Position numbers and translations under genes: made by a program. DNA of 64,000 nt from Salmonella enterica subsp. diarizonae (GTDB taxonomy: Bacteria; Pseudomonadota; Gammaproteobacteria; Enterobacterales; Enterobacteriaceae), in assembly GCF_008692785.1 (NCBI RefSeq), contig NZ_VXJV01000005.1:186001-250000 (forward strand), in the 5' to 3' direction. This document shows, piece by piece, positions 44,077-55,372 of the stretch (its first letter is position 1; each line of letters opens with the position of its first letter). The notes beneath the pieces were generated by a model. The model saw only the letters and a list, made by a program, of their open reading frames with translations, was not told the DNA's origin and did not search any database.

Positions 44077-45729
44077 ATGAAATTTTTGAAACGGGGTGTG
44101 GCGCTGGCGTTACTGACGGCGTTCGCGCTGGCGAGTCAGCCTGCACAGGCTTACGAAAAAGATAAAACCTATAAAATTACTATCCTGCACACCAACGATC
44201 ACCACGGTCACTTCTGGCGCAGCGAATATGGTGAATATGGTCTGGCGGCGCAAAAAACGCTGGTGGACAGTATCCGTAAAGAGGTGGCGCAAGAGGGGGG
44301 AAGCGTCCTGTTGTTATCCGGCGGCGACATTAATACCGGGGTGCCGGAATCCGATCTCCAGGATGCGGAGCCCGATTTCCGCGGGATGAATCTTATTGGC
44401 TACGACGCTATGGCCGTCGGTAATCATGAATTTGATAATCCGCTCACCGTATTGCGCCAGCAGGAAAAGTGGGCGAAGTTTCCTTTTCTTTCCGCCAATA
44501 TTTATCAAAAAAGTACCGGCGAGCGTCTGTTTAAGCCGTGGGCTATTTTTACACGCCAGGATATAAAAATCGCGGTAATCGGCTTAACCACCGATGACAC
44601 AGCGAAAATAGGCAACCCGGAATATTTCACCGATATTGAGTTTCGTAAACCTGCTGAAGAAGCAAAGGTGGTGATTCAGGAACTCAATATGAATGAAAAA
44701 CCGGACGTGATTATCGCGGCCACGCATATGGGACATTATGACAACGGCGATCACGGTTCGAATGCGCCGGGCGATGTAGAGATGGCGCGTAGCCTGCCTG
44801 CCGGTTCGCTGGCGATGATTGTGGGTGGCCACTCACAAGACCCGGTATGCATGGCGTCGGAAAATAAAAAACAGGTGAATTACGTACCGGGAACGCCCTG
44901 CGCGCCGGATAAGCAAAACGGCATCTGGATCGTGCAGGCGCATGAGTGGGGTAAATATGTGGGCCGCGCGGATTTCGAATTCCGTAACGGCGAGATGAAA
45001 ATGGTTAACTATCAGCTCATTCCGGTAAATCTCAAGAAAAAAGTGACCTGGGATAACGGGAAAAGCGAGCGTGTACTTTACACGCCGGAAATCGCAGAAA
45101 ATCCGCAAATGCTCTCGTTATTAACGCCGTTCCAGAATAAAGGTAAAGCGCAACTGGAGGTGAAAATTGGTAGCGTGAATGGGTTTCTTGAAGGCGATCG
45201 TAGTAAGGTCAGATTTGTCCAGACCAATATGGGGCGGGTGATTCTGGCCGCGCAGATCGCGCGCACTGGCGCCGATTTTGGCGTGATGAGCGGCGGCGGC
45301 ATTCGCGACTCGATTGAGGCGGGAGACATTACCTATAAAAGCGTGCTCAAGGTGCAACCGTTCGGCAACATTGTGGTGTATGCCGATATGAGCGGTAAAG
45401 AGGTGGTTGATTATCTCACTGCCGTAGCGCAGATGAAACCGGACTCCGGCGCCTATCCACAGTTCGCCAATGTGAGCTTTGTCGCCAAAGAGGGCAAGCT
45501 CACCGATCTGAAAATCAAAGGCGAGCCTGTTGATCCGGCCAAAACCTACCGCATGGCGACGCTGAGTTTCAACGCCACGGGCGGCGATGGTTATCCGCGC
45601 ATTGATAACAAACCGGGATACGTGAATACCGGGTTTATTGACGCGGAAGTGCTGAAAGAGTTTATTCAGCAGAATTCGCCGCTGGATGCGGCGGCTTTTG
45701 CGCCAAAGGGTGAGGTGAGCTGGCTGTAG
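44077..45729 (+). CDS. ushA: Periplasmic UDP-sugar hydrolase / 5'-nucleotidase UshA
   Basis: A 550-residue periplasmic enzyme. The signal peptide is cleaved after QPAQA. The metallophosphoesterase motifs HTNDHHGHF, GGDINTG, GNHEFD, ATHMGHYD and GGHSQDP are complete, and the C-terminal nucleotide-binding domain holds FGVMSGGGIRDS. Residue 139 is Ser (PFLSAN); as I recall, the cryptic Typhimurium allele carries Tyr there, so this copy is probably active. The usual AGGGAGAG ribosome binding site precedes the ATG. Confidence 0.95.
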   Translation: MKFLKRGVALALLTAFALASQPAQAYEKDKTYKITILHTNDHHGHFWRSEYGEYGLAAQKTLVDSIRKEVAQEGGSVLLLSGGDINTGVPESDLQDAEPDFRGMNLIGYDAMAVGNHEFDNPLTVLRQQEKWAKFPFLSANIYQKSTGERLFKPWAIFTRQDIKIAVIGLTTDDTAKIGNPEYFTDIEFRKPAEEAKVVIQELNMNEKPDVIIAATHMGHYDNGDHGSNAPGDVEMARSLPAGSLAMIVGGHSQDPVCMASENKKQVNYVPGTPCAPDKQNGIWIVQAHEWGKYVGRADFEFRNGEMKMVNYQLIPVNLKKKVTWDNGKSERVLYTPEIAENPQMLSLLTPFQNKGKAQLEVKIGSVNGFLEGDRSKVRFVQTNMGRVILAAQIARTGADFGVMSGGGIRDSIEAGDITYKSVLKVQPFGNIVVYADMSGKEVVDYLTAVAQMKPDSGAYPQFANVSFVAKEGKLTDLKIKGEPVDPAKTYRMATLSFNATGGDGYPRIDNKPGYVNTGFIDAEVLKEFIQQNSPLDAAAFAPKGEVSWL

Positions 45730-45749
45730 CGGTACTGATAGCCATCACT

Positions 45750-45828
45750 GCCTGATGGCGCGCAGCTTTAAGGCCTACGGATTATATATGCTGTAGGCCG
45801 GATAAGGCGTTTGCGGCGCCATCCGGCA
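45750..45828. repeat. REP/BIME element between ushA and ybaK
   Basis: GCCTGATGGCGCGC...AAGGCC and TAGGCCGGATAAGGCG...CGCCATCCGGC, opposed REP units at the convergent 3' ends. Confidence 0.85.
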
Positions 45829-45846
45829 AAACTATTTCGCGCAGGC

Positions 45847-46359
<513 letters not shown>

Positions 46360-46413
46360 TCAGCATACGCCCGAAGGCGGACTAAAAAATAGTATAATCT
46401 TGTGCATTAGGTC

Positions 46414-46443
46414 TTGGCAGTTGCGGCAACTTTGAGCGACAAT
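46414..46443 (+). promoter_or_regulatory. Promoter of chiX
   Basis: TTGGCA and GACAAT are separated by 18 bp, giving a start near 46450. A second TATAAT at 46393-46398 lies further upstream and probably is not used for chiX. Confidence 0.6.
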
Positions 46444-46449
46444 CTGAAG

Positions 46450-46529
46450 ATCCGAAGCGAAAGCGTCGGGATAATAATAATGATGAAATTCCTCTTTGAC
46501 GGGCCAATAGCGATATTGGCCATTTTTTT
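46450..46529 (+). ncRNA. chiX: ChiX small RNA (SroB/MicM/RybC)
   Basis: About 80 bases at the ybaK-ybaP position known for ChiX. The 3' part ATGAAATTCCTCTTTGACGG followed by the terminator stem GGCCAATA-GCGA-TATTGGCC and a T run matches E. coli. An AU-rich stretch (ATAATAATAATGATG) follows an imperfect 5' stem CCGAAGC / GCGTCGG. ChiX uses Hfq to silence the chitoporin mRNA (chiP/ybfM) and itself is titrated by the chb mRNA. The 5' end is placed by the promoter, so it is uncertain by a few bases. Confidence 0.9.
46503..46529 (+). terminator. Intrinsic terminator of chiX
   Basis: GGCCAATA and TATTGGCC form the stem, GCGA the loop, then seven T residues. The last T residues are shared with the ybaP stop codon on the other strand. 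Confidence 0.95.
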
Positions 46530-47322
46530 AACGCATCAATTCCGGCAGATTTCCTTCCCCATAAAGATGGAGCGCGCCAACGGCGACCACGTATTGTCCT
46601 GGCGGCATGGCATTCAGGCGATCCCGCCAGGCAAGATTACGTTGATGCATCAGCACATCATACAGTGACTGGCTAAAGGTTTTGGGTAAGGTGATATGGC
46701 CATTCTGCTGCGGCATTTTTAACCACCAATTCATCATTTGTTGTAGCAGACGGGCGTTGGTATGCCAGTGCGTCAGCGTATCATCCAGCAGCGCCAGCCC
46801 GTTATCCGGTAACTGACACAGTAGCGCAATCTGACTGGCTGCGCCTTCCAGTTCGATCACCGGTTTTTGCGTCTGTTTCGCGGCCTGCAACAGTTGATAA
46901 TCGATTCCGTATTCGGGGCGTAAGCCTAACTGTTGCGCTTGCGTCGCCTGTAAAATCATGGCGATTTGCCATAGCGGCTGAGTGGAAAACAGCGACAGGG
47001 AAATGCCTAACTCTTCGACGACTTTTCGCAGGTTGCGCAACTGCTCTTCGCTGATGCGATCTTCCAGCGCAGCAAACGTCGGCAGACTGGCAAACGGGGA
47101 ATCATGACCGGAGACATCGGCTTCGACAATCAGCGCATCGGCGCGTTTAAGCTTTTTAAGCAGTCTGGAGGGAAGGGGCGCCATATCGCGCGTACCCATA
47201 TGGATACTGCCGACGAGGTGAAAATGACGGTTGCCAGGCAAAAAGATATCGATGGCAGGCCAGGTATAATGATTGCCGCGCAATGCGGCCCACAGCGTTT
47301 TTACCCGGTACAACAGATCCAT
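46528..47322 (-). CDS. ybaP: TraB/GumN family protein YbaP
   Basis: A 264-residue protein with the TraB/TIKI-type motifs: LVGSIHMGTRDM near the N-terminus, Glu-rich EADVSGHD, and VAVGALHLYGEGNL at the end. The two GxxH motifs suggest a metalloprotease-like or hydrolase active site. The function in enterobacteria is unknown. The stop codon overlaps the chiX terminator. Confidence 0.9.
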   Translation of the reverse strand: MDLLYRVKTLWAALRGNHYTWPAIDIFLPGNRHFHLVGSIHMGTRDMAPLPSRLLKKLKRADALIVEADVSGHDSPFASLPTFAALEDRISEEQLRNLRKVVEELGISLSLFSTQPLWQIAMILQATQAQQLGLRPEYGIDYQLLQAAKQTQKPVIELEGAASQIALLCQLPDNGLALLDDTLTHWHTNARLLQQMMNWWLKMPQQNGHITLPKTFSQSLYDVLMHQRNLAWRDRLNAMPPGQYVVAVGALHLYGEGNLPELMR

Positions 47323-47394
47323 ACGACCTCCTTGAGTAGACAGCCATGCTAGCGCGTGGCCCAGGAAGATACAATGAATTCGCGACGAGAGAAA

Positions 47395-47459
47395 AGGCCG
47401 GATAGCAACGCGAACGCGTCTTATCCGGCCTGGAGAAATCCCGTCAGACCGGATAAGCG
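47395..47459. repeat. REP element between ybaP and copA
   Basis: GGCCGGATAGCAACGCG...TTATCCGGCC followed by GACCGGATAAGCG; ends one base before the copA stop codon. Confidence 0.85.
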
Positions 47460-47460
47460 T

Positions 47461-49962
47461 TTACGCTTTTGGTTTAAAGCGCAATAATCGGTTGGCATTG
47501 CTCACGACGGTAATGGAAGACAGCGCCATTGCCGCGCCCGCCACTACCGGGTTTAACAAGGTACCGGTAAACGGCCACAGAATACCGGCGGCCACCGGAA
47601 TACCAATGCTGTTGTAGATAAACGCGCCAAGCAGGTTCTGCTTCATATTGCGCAACGTCGCGCGCGAAATGGCCAGCGCATCCGCCACGCCCATCAGACT
47701 ATGGCGCATCAGCGTAATCGCCGCGGTTTCAATCGCCACATCACTGCCGCCGCCCATCGCGATACCGACGTCCGCCTGCGCCAGCGCGGGTGCATCGTTG
47801 ATACCATCGCCGACCATCGCGACCTGACGACCCTGGCTTTGTAGACGTTTAATCGCATCGGCTTTGCCATCTGGCAGAACGCCCGCAATCACTTCATCAA
47901 TGCCCGCTTCTTTGGCAATTGCATTAGCCGTCGTTGGGTTATCCCCGGTGAGCATCACCAGACGGTATCCGGCGCTGTGCAGGCGTTCAAGCGCGGCAAT
48001 ACTATCGCTACGCAATGGATCGCGTACTGCCAGTAACGCCGCCGCTTTACCGTCAATCGCCAGCAGGACCGGGGTAGAGCCTTGCGAGGCCTGCGCGGTG
48101 ATTTCCGCCGTCATGTCATCCGTGGCGACGTGTTGTTCGTTCAGTAACGCCTGGTTCCCAAGAAGCAGTTGATGACCTTCCGCTTCACCGCTGATGCCCA
48201 GTCCGCGCAGCGTTCTGAAACCGTTCACCTGCGGCAGTTTATCGTCGCCGGCTTTTTCCAGAATTGCATGGGCCAGCGGGTGGCTGGACCCTTGTTCGAG
48301 CGCGGCTGCCAGACGTAACGCCTGAGCTTCATCAACGCCATTAAAGGTTTTTACCGCCACTACTTGCGGCTTGCCTTCCGTCAGAGTCCCGGTTTTATCA
48401 AAAACGAGGGTATCCAACGTACTGGCGCGTTGCAGGGCATCGGCGTCGCGTACCAGCACGCCGAACTCGGCAGCGCGGCCTACGCCGGAAATAATCGACA
48501 TTGGCGTCGCCAGGCCTAATGCGCAGGGGCAGGCGATAATCAGTACGGTTGTGGCGATGACCAGCGTATAAACAATTTGCGGCGCCGGACCGAAGAAATA
48601 CCAGATAGCGGCGCTGATCAGCGCAATGGCCACCACCACAGGAACGAATACTGCGGAGATTTTATCGGCCAGTTGGCCTATTTCCGGTTTACTACTTTGC
48701 GCCTGGCGTACCATGCGAATAATGCGTGACAGCGTGGTATGACTGCCCACCGCGCTGGCGCGGAACAGGACGCTGCCGTCCTGTACAACGGTACCGGCAT
48801 GAACGCTGTCGCCTTCGCCTTTTTGCTGCGGAATAGGCTCGCCGGTCAGCATGGCTTCATCAAGCCACGCTTCGCCCTGGGTAATGTCGCCATCCACCGG
48901 CACGCGATCGCCGGTAGTTAGCCGCAATAGCATCCCCGGCTGAACGTCCGCCAGCGGGACGCTTTTTTCGCCGTCTTCTGTCACTACGCGTGCGGTTGGC
49001 GGGGTGAGGTCGAGTAATTTTTCCAGCGCTTTTGAGGAACGCTGACGGGCGCGCGCTTCCAGCATGTGTCCGAGATTAATCAGACCGATAATCATCGCGC
49101 TGGCTTCGTAATAGAGGTGCCGCGCTTCCATCGGGAACCACTGCGGCCACAGGTTGACGCTCATGGAGTAGAGCCAGGCGACCCCGGTGCCGAGCGCCAC
49201 CAGCGTATCCATCGTCGCCGTGCCGTTCAGCAGGCTTTTCCACGCGTTACGGTAAAAGTGACCGCCCGCAAAGACCATCACCGCAAGCGTGATGAGGCCA
49301 ATAGCCAGCCACAGGCTGCGGTTGTCGCCGGTCACCATCATGTTATCGCCGATCATCCCCCAGACCATGACCGGTATACCGACCGCCAGAGCGACGATTG
49401 CCTGCCAGCGAAAACGTTTCATGGTGGCGATGGCGGTTTCCTGCTGACGCTCGCGGCGTTTAATGTCATCTTCAATCGCTTCTGCGCCGTAGCCAGCTTT
49501 TTCCACCGCCTGCACTAAATCAGCGGCGGACGCGCTGCCCATCACCAGCGCAGTGCGTTCCGCCAGGTTTACCCGTGCCTGCGTGACACCCGGTACGCTT
49601 TGCAGCGCGTGTTGTACGCGGGTGACACAACTGGCGCAGCTCATGCCGCTTAACAGCAACTGTTGGCTTTCTTCATCGGCCGTCGCTACCGGAAGCTCAT
49701 GAGGAACCGCTGCCAGTGCTTCCGACGGGATTGATGACTCCGTCAGCGGTTTAGCCTTTGGGTGGCTTAACGTCGCACCATACCCGGCTTGTTTGATGGT
49801 TTCAATTAACGCGTCCGCACTGGCGGTACCGGTAACGTGCGCTTCGGTTACGGTGACGTCCGCCTGCTCAACATCCGGACGTTGTTCAAGACTTTCTTTC
49901 ACGCGTTTAACGCAATGACCGCAGGACAAACCGTCCAGGGTCAGGTCGATAGTTTGAGACAT
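47461..49962 (-). CDS. copA: Copper(I)-exporting P-type ATPase CopA
   Basis: An 833-residue P1B-type ATPase that exports Cu(I) to the periplasm. Two N-terminal heavy-metal domains with CxxC (GLSCGHC at residues 14-17, GMSCASC near 110) are followed by eight helices with the CPC motif (ACPCALG), the phosphorylation site DKTGTLT, the HP motif (SSHPLAHA) and GDGINDAP. The ATG at 49962 ([11 protein letters not shown]) is the family start. It is divergent from cueR and controlled by its box. A -1 frameshift site lies at codon 68-69. Confidence 0.98.
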   Translation of the reverse strand: MSQTIDLTLDGLSCGHCVKRVKESLEQRPDVEQADVTVTEAHVTGTASADALIETIKQAGYGATLSHPKAKPLTESSIPSEALAAVPHELPVATADEESQQLLLSGMSCASCVTRVQHALQSVPGVTQARVNLAERTALVMGSASAADLVQAVEKAGYGAEAIEDDIKRRERQQETAIATMKRFRWQAIVALAVGIPVMVWGMIGDNMMVTGDNRSLWLAIGLITLAVMVFAGGHFYRNAWKSLLNGTATMDTLVALGTGVAWLYSMSVNLWPQWFPMEARHLYYEASAMIIGLINLGHMLEARARQRSSKALEKLLDLTPPTARVVTEDGEKSVPLADVQPGMLLRLTTGDRVPVDGDITQGEAWLDEAMLTGEPIPQQKGEGDSVHAGTVVQDGSVLFRASAVGSHTTLSRIIRMVRQAQSSKPEIGQLADKISAVFVPVVVAIALISAAIWYFFGPAPQIVYTLVIATTVLIIACPCALGLATPMSIISGVGRAAEFGVLVRDADALQRASTLDTLVFDKTGTLTEGKPQVVAVKTFNGVDEAQALRLAAALEQGSSHPLAHAILEKAGDDKLPQVNGFRTLRGLGISGEAEGHQLLLGNQALLNEQHVATDDMTAEITAQASQGSTPVLLAIDGKAAALLAVRDPLRSDSIAALERLHSAGYRLVMLTGDNPTTANAIAKEAGIDEVIAGVLPDGKADAIKRLQSQGRQVAMVGDGINDAPALAQADVGIAMGGGSDVAIETAAITLMRHSLMGVADALAISRATLRNMKQNLLGAFIYNSIGIPVAAGILWPFTGTLLNPVVAGAAMALSSITVVSNANRLLRFKPKA
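49707..49762 (-). promoter_or_regulatory. Programmed -1 frameshift signal in copA producing the CopA(Z) copper chaperone
   Basis: The slippery heptamer CCCAAAG (49756-49762, minus strand) overlaps codons 67-69. Reading on in the -1 frame gives GGC then TAA (49751), i.e. a 70-residue product ending HPKG containing the first CxxC domain. A stem CCGCTG / CAGCGG (49707-49749) lies four bases downstream of the stop, as expected for the stimulating structure. E. coli is known to make CopA(Z) this way. Confidence 0.85.
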
Positions 49963-50031
49963 AGTAAAAACTCCTTTATGATTGGTCATCAATTCATTGA
50001 CCTTAGTAATCGTAGTGACTCACTGTGATAA

Positions 50032-50062
50032 AGGTTAAACCTTCCAGCAAGGTTAAGGTCAA
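50032..50062 (-). promoter_or_regulatory. CueR-controlled copA promoter with 19-bp spacer
   Basis: On the minus strand TTGACC (-35) and TAACCT (-10) are 19 bp apart, the over-long spacing of MerR-type promoters. The dyad ACCTTGCTGGAAGGT (50039-50053) lies between them and matches the CueR operator. Confidence 0.92.
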
Positions 50063-50071
50063 GGGGGAAAT

Positions 50072-50488
50072 ATGAATATTAGCGATGTGGCGAAAAAAAC
50101 CGGTTTAACCAGCAAAGCCATTCGGTTTTATGAAGAGAAAGGGTTAGTGACGCCGCCATTACGTAGCGAAAATGGTTATCGCACCTACACGCAGAAGCAT
50201 TTAAACGAGCTGACGTTGCTGCGACAGGCGAGGCAGGTGGGGTTTAATCTGGAAGAGTGCGGCGAACTGGTCAATCTGTTTAACGATCCGCGACGTCATA
50301 GCGCAGATGTGAAAAAGCGGACGCTGGAAAAGGTCGCGGAGATTGAGCGCCATATCAGCGAGCTGCAATCAATGCGCGATCAACTGCTGGCGCTGGCGGA
50401 GAGTTGTCCCGGCGATGACAGCGCCGACTGCCCGATTATTGATAATCTTTCCGGCTGCTGCCATCACAAGGCACAAAAGTCACGTTGA
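50072..50488 (+). CDS. cueR: Copper efflux regulator CueR (MerR family)
   Basis: A 138-residue MerR regulator. The winged helix-turn-helix is at residues 1-40, the dimerisation helix at 80-110, and the Cu(I)/Ag(I)/Au(I) ligands Cys112 and Cys120 in [10 protein letters not shown]. Ser77 (RRHSADV), which separates monovalent from divalent sensors, is present. The C-terminal [10 protein letters not shown] tail is three residues longer than E. coli. Divergent copA with a CueR dyad shows it is CueR and not the gold-linked paralogue GolS. Confidence 0.96.
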   Translation: MNISDVAKKTGLTSKAIRFYEEKGLVTPPLRSENGYRTYTQKHLNELTLLRQARQVGFNLEECGELVNLFNDPRRHSADVKKRTLEKVAEIERHISELQSMRDQLLALAESCPGDDSADCPIIDNLSGCCHHKAQKSR

Positions 50489-50941
50489 TTAAACAGCACG
50501 AATGCGTAGGGTGATGCCTTCCACGGCGATCACTTCGACATGCGTACCTGCGCGCAGGTCTTCGTCAGCGCATACCGGCCACGAGCTGTCGCCGACACGC
50601 ATATGCCCCCGTCCGTTAACTAACGCGGCATCAAGCATAAACCGGCGGCCTACCAGTTGTTGTCCGCGTTGGTTAAGGCGGCTGTCGGTCGGCTTCTGTT
50701 CCCGCACGCGACGCGCCAGCCAGCGCCACCAAAGCCAGGCTGCCAGTAACGTTAAGGCCGCAAACAGCACGCCCTGCCATTCCCAGCCGAGCGGTAAGAG
50801 CCAAACGGTTAAGCCGGTAATCACTGCCGCCACGCCGCTCCACAGCAAATAGCCGTTACCGCCGAGCATTTCCGCGGCCAACAACAGGCCGCCGAGGCTA
50901 AGCCAGAAGATATGCGGATGTACCAGAATCATCGCTATCAT
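50489..50941 (-). CDS. ybbJ: NfeD-like membrane protein YbbJ
   Basis: A 150-residue NfeD-family protein with three or four membrane helices (about residues 8-90) and a C-terminal OB-fold domain (about 95-150: [16 protein letters not shown]). It partners QmcA, whose gene lies directly upstream with a 4-base overlap. The start MIAMI is a little different from E. coli. Confidence 0.92.
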   Translation of the reverse strand: MIAMILVHPHIFWLSLGGLLLAAEMLGGNGYLLWSGVAAVITGLTVWLLPLGWEWQGVLFAALTLLAAWLWWRWLARRVREQKPTDSRLNQRGQQLVGRRFMLDAALVNGRGHMRVGDSSWPVCADEDLRAGTHVEVIAVEGITLRIRAV

Positions 50942-51855
50942 GGTTTTTTCCGTTCGCTGGCGCTGTCCTTAACCAGCTCGCTGATCCCGGCGATAGCGCC
51001 CATCAGACTGCTGGCATCCAGCGGCATCATGACCACTTTGCTGTTATTCGCCGAGCCGATTTGCTGTAACGCTTCGGTGTATTTCTGCGCCACAAAGTAG
51101 TTTATCGCCTGAATATCCCCGGCGGCGATGGCTTCAGACACCATCTGCGTAGCGCGGGCTTCTGCTTCGGCGGAACGTTCGCGCGCTTCCGCCTGCAGGA
51201 AAGCGGACTGGCGTTCGCCTTCGGCTTTCAGAATCTGCGACTGTTTTTCCCCTTCGGCTTTCAGGATTTCCGCCTGACGTACCCCTTCGGCCTCAAGGAT
51301 ATAGGCGCGTTTGGTACGTTCCGCTTTCATCTGGGCGTTCATCGAGGAGATCAATTCCGCGGGCGGGCGGACATCGCGAATTTCGATACGGGTAACTTTA
51401 ATTCCCCACGGATTGGTGGCTTCATCGACAATATGCAGCAGCCGCGTGTTGATGCTGTCGCGCTGGGAAAGCATTTCATCCAGCTCCATCGAACCGAGCA
51501 CCGTACGGATATTGGTCATGGTAAGGTTAATGATCGCCAGTTCCAGGTTACTGACTTCATACGCGGCGCGCGGTGCATCGATAACCTGAATAAAACAGAC
51601 CGCATCGATAGTGACGTTGGCGTTATCTTTTGAGATCACCTCCTGAGACGGAATATCCAGCACTTGCTCCATCATATTGATCTTGCGGCCAATTCTGTCC
51701 ATAAACGGTACAACAAGGCTTAATCCCGGCTGCAGAGTTTTGGTGTAACGTCCAAAGCGCTCCACCGTCCACTGGTATCCCTGCGGAACGATTTTGACGC
51801 CCGCGCCGACGATCACCAGCGCGACGAAAATGAGAATAGGGATAAGAATGAGCAT
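50938..51855 (-). CDS. qmcA: SPFH/stomatin-like protein QmcA (YbbK)
   Basis: A 305-residue inner-membrane SPFH protein. One N-terminal helix is followed by the SPFH domain (about residues 25-190) and a coiled coil with repeated [14 protein letters not shown] segments (about 190-250). It forms large membrane complexes and is linked to FtsH-related protein quality control. AGGAGG stands upstream of the ATG at 51855, so that start is preferred over one 27 bp further upstream. It forms an operon with ybbJ. Confidence 0.94.
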   Translation of the reverse strand: MLILIPILIFVALVIVGAGVKIVPQGYQWTVERFGRYTKTLQPGLSLVVPFMDRIGRKINMMEQVLDIPSQEVISKDNANVTIDAVCFIQVIDAPRAAYEVSNLELAIINLTMTNIRTVLGSMELDEMLSQRDSINTRLLHIVDEATNPWGIKVTRIEIRDVRPPAELISSMNAQMKAERTKRAYILEAEGVRQAEILKAEGEKQSQILKAEGERQSAFLQAEARERSAEAEARATQMVSEAIAAGDIQAINYFVAQKYTEALQQIGSANNSKVVMMPLDASSLMGAIAGISELVKDSASERKKP

Positions 51856-52001
51856 AGCTAAACCTCCTGTTGCGTTGTCCATAAACCAATTTTGCTGACG
51901 AATTAAGCGAATTATACCTGATTCAGTAAAGCATGTTCCCCCCTTATTAATTACAGGGATACACTATCGCTATAAAAATATGAACAACGGATGCGCAATA
52001 A

Positions 52002-52679
52002 ATGACAGAACATAGCATGTTGCTTGAGTTAAAGCAGGTCGGTTACCAGACCGCGACAGCAAAGATATTGAATAACATCAGTTTTACGCTGCAACACGGC
52101 GAATTTAAGCTCATTACCGGCCCTTCCGGCTGCGGAAAAAGTACGCTGCTGAAAATGGTGGCCTCGTTAATAAGTCCTGATATCGGCGTGATTCTTTTTG
52201 AGGGACAGGATATTACTACTCTGAGCCCGGAAGCCTATCGCCAGCAGGTTTCTTATTGCGCTCAGACGCCAGCGCTATTTGGCGATACGGTTTACGATAA
52301 TCTGATTTTTCCCTGGCAAATTCGTCATCAGCGCCCGCAGCCGAAAGCCTTCGCAGGCGATCTGGCGCTTTTTGAACTGCCGGAGACGATTCTGCAAAAA
52401 CCGATTTCCGCACTTTCCGGCGGGGAAAAACAGCGTATTGCTTTAATTCGTAATCTTCAGTTTTTGCCGAAAATACTGTTACTCGACGAAATAACCAGCG
52501 CGCTGGATGAACATAACAAACGGAATGTGAATGATATTATTCATCGCTATGTTCGCGATAAGCAGGTAGCTGTTTTATGGGTAACGCATGATAAAGATGA
52601 AATTCAACACGCGGATAAGGTGATAACGCTAACACCATCTGCCGGAGAGATGCAGGAGACGCGTTATGAACGAGCATAA
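52002..52679 (+). CDS. fetA: Iron export ABC transporter ATPase FetA (YbbL)
   Basis: A 225-residue ABC ATPase: Walker A GPSGCGKST, signature LSGGEKQR and Walker B ILLLDEITSALDE. With FetB it exports iron and protects against peroxide stress. It overlaps fetB by 14 bases. E. coli FetA has the same layout. Confidence 0.92.
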   Translation: MTEHSMLLELKQVGYQTATAKILNNISFTLQHGEFKLITGPSGCGKSTLLKMVASLISPDIGVILFEGQDITTLSPEAYRQQVSYCAQTPALFGDTVYDNLIFPWQIRHQRPQPKAFAGDLALFELPETILQKPISALSGGEKQRIALIRNLQFLPKILLLDEITSALDEHNKRNVNDIIHRYVRDKQVAVLWVTHDKDEIQHADKVITLTPSAGEMQETRYERA

Positions 52680-53445
52680 TATTACCAATACGTCGCTGGC
52701 GTTATCGATGCTGCTGGTGGTGGTCGCGATGCTCATCAGTCACAAAGAAAAACTGGCGCTGGAAAAAGATATTCTGTGGAGCGTATGCCGGGCGGTGATA
52801 CAGCTCATTATTGTCGGCTATGTACTGAAATACATCTTTGGCGTTAACCATGCCGCTCTGACGCTACTGATGGTGCTGTTCATCTGTTTTAACGCCGCCT
52901 GGAACGCGCAAAAGCGCAGTAAATATATCGATAAGGCATTTCTCTCCTCGTTTATCGCCATCACCATCGGCGCCGGGCTAACGCTGACGGTACTGGTGCT
53001 TACCGGTTCGATTGAGTTTGCGCCGATGCAAGTTATTCCCATCGCTGGCATGGTCGCCGGCAATGCGATGGTGGCGGTAGGGCTGTGCTACAACCAACTG
53101 GGGCTGCGTTTTCACAGCGAGCAGCAGCAAATCCAGGAAAAGTTAAGTTTGGGCGCCACGCCGAAAATGGCCTCCGCCGGGCTTATCCGCGACAGTATCC
53201 GCGCATCGCTTATCCCGACGATCGATTCGGCAAAGACCGTTGGGCTGGTGAGCCTGCCAGGGATGATGTCCGGGCTGATTTTTGCCGGGATCGATCCGGT
53301 AAAAGCGATTAAATATCAAATTATGGTAACGTTTATGCTGTTGTCGACAGCCAGCCTGTCTACCATCATTGCCTGCTATTTAACCTACCGGAAATTCTAT
53401 AATTCGCGTCATCAGTTGGTAGCGACGCAGCTCAAGAAATCATGA
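52666..53445 (+). CDS. fetB: Iron export ABC transporter permease FetB (YbbM)
   Basis: A 259-residue membrane protein with about seven helices of the UPF0014 family (MVAGNAMVAVGLCYNQL, LVSLPGMMSGLIFAGIDPVKA). It is the permease partner of FetA. The start ATG lies within the last codons of fetA, so translation is coupled. Confidence 0.92.
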   Translation: MNEHNITNTSLALSMLLVVVAMLISHKEKLALEKDILWSVCRAVIQLIIVGYVLKYIFGVNHAALTLLMVLFICFNAAWNAQKRSKYIDKAFLSSFIAITIGAGLTLTVLVLTGSIEFAPMQVIPIAGMVAGNAMVAVGLCYNQLGLRFHSEQQQIQEKLSLGATPKMASAGLIRDSIRASLIPTIDSAKTVGLVSLPGMMSGLIFAGIDPVKAIKYQIMVTFMLLSTASLSTIIACYLTYRKFYNSRHQLVATQLKKS

Positions 53446-53449
53446 TATT

Positions 53450-53525
53450 TGCCGGATGGCGGCGTGAACGCCTTATCCGGCCTGAGGACGATGGGTAGGC
53501 CTGATAAGCGCAGCGTCATCAGGCA
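53450..53525. repeat. REP/BIME element between fetB and cnoX
   Basis: GCCGGATGGCGGCG...TTATCCGGCC and GGCCTGATAAGCGC...GTCATCAGGC at the convergent 3' ends. Confidence 0.85.
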
Positions 53526-53533
53526 AGAGATGA

Positions 53534-54442
<909 letters not shown>

Positions 54443-54447
54443 TCAAC

Positions 54448-55218
54448 TCAGCTTTGTAAAATTTTATCCAGTATACGGCCCGGTAATATGCGTTTCAGCG
54501 CCATCACCACCCAGGTGACCAGCGTAACGGGGTAGCGCAGCTTGGGTTTATCGCTTTCAAAAGCATGGCGGACTTTCGCCACCACTGCGTCAGGATCGCG
54601 GGTGAAACGTGCGGCAATGCCGGGATTTTCTACCGGTTTATCGCGTTGCGTTTGGTTAACGTTATCCGTAAAACGGGTACGAATCGGTCCGGGCTCTATC
54701 AGGCTCACTTTAATACCTGTGTGCCGTAGCTCCATACGCAGCGCGTCAGACCAGGCTTCAAGCGCATATTTGCTGGCGGCGTAAGCGCCGCGCCCTGGGG
54801 TGGAAATCAGCCCCATCACCGATGAGGTCATCACAATGCGCCCTTCGCCATGCGGCAACATGGCGGGAAGTAAGCGCATGGTAAGCTGATGCGCGCCGAA
54901 AAAATTACTGGAAAACTGTTGTTCCATCTGCTCGCGGCTGATGGTGGAAAGGGGGCCATACACACCGTAGCCGGCATTGTTAAAGATCCCGTACAGACGA
55001 TTATCGCTCAGGGCGATCACATCGTCGGCGGCACGATCCACGCTTTCAGGGGAGTCGAGATCGATCAACACGCCGGTAAATCCCATACTGTTCATCCGGG
55101 CAACATCATCGGGTTTGCGGCAGCCCGCCAGGATTTGAAAGCCCTGGCGTTTAAGTTCAAGCGCACTGTCCAGACCGATTCCGCTGGAACATCCTGTTAT
55201 TAAGACCGATTTTTGCAT
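54448..55218 (-). CDS. ybbO: Short-chain dehydrogenase YbbO
   Basis: A 256-residue classical SDR: NAD(P)-binding GCSSGIG, NNAGYG and the catalytic Ser...Tyr-x-x-x-Lys in SSVMGLISTPGRGAYAASK. The E. coli relative is a NADP-dependent aldehyde reductase; the chosen start drops a short N-terminal extension present in E. coli. An ERIC element lies between its start and the tesA 3' end. Confidence 0.9.
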   Translation of the reverse strand: MQKSVLITGCSSGIGLDSALELKRQGFQILAGCRKPDDVARMNSMGFTGVLIDLDSPESVDRAADDVIALSDNRLYGIFNNAGYGVYGPLSTISREQMEQQFSSNFFGAHQLTMRLLPAMLPHGEGRIVMTSSVMGLISTPGRGAYAASKYALEAWSDALRMELRHTGIKVSLIEPGPIRTRFTDNVNQTQRDKPVENPGIAARFTRDPDAVVAKVRHAFESDKPKLRYPVTLVTWVVMALKRILPGRILDKILQS

Positions 55219-55264
55219 AACTTTACCTGTCAGGATCTCCGTTGATTTAAGAGTCGTGGTTAAC

Positions 55265-55372
55265 TATATCCGTCATACTTCAAGTTGCCTGTGCGTTCGT
55301 TCACCCCAGTCACATAGGTATCTATGCTCCAGGAGATTCTCTTACGTGCTGCCTTCATGCAACTCGAATTAT
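55265..55372. repeat. Degraded ERIC element upstream of ybbO, ending at the tesA stop
   Basis: About 108 bp with the ERIC core (GTCATACTTCAAGTTGC, TCACCCCAGTCACATA, GCTCC, GCAACTCGAATTATT). The middle is shortened and the GGGTATA right end is missing. It abuts the tesA TGA at 55373-55375. Confidence 0.85.
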
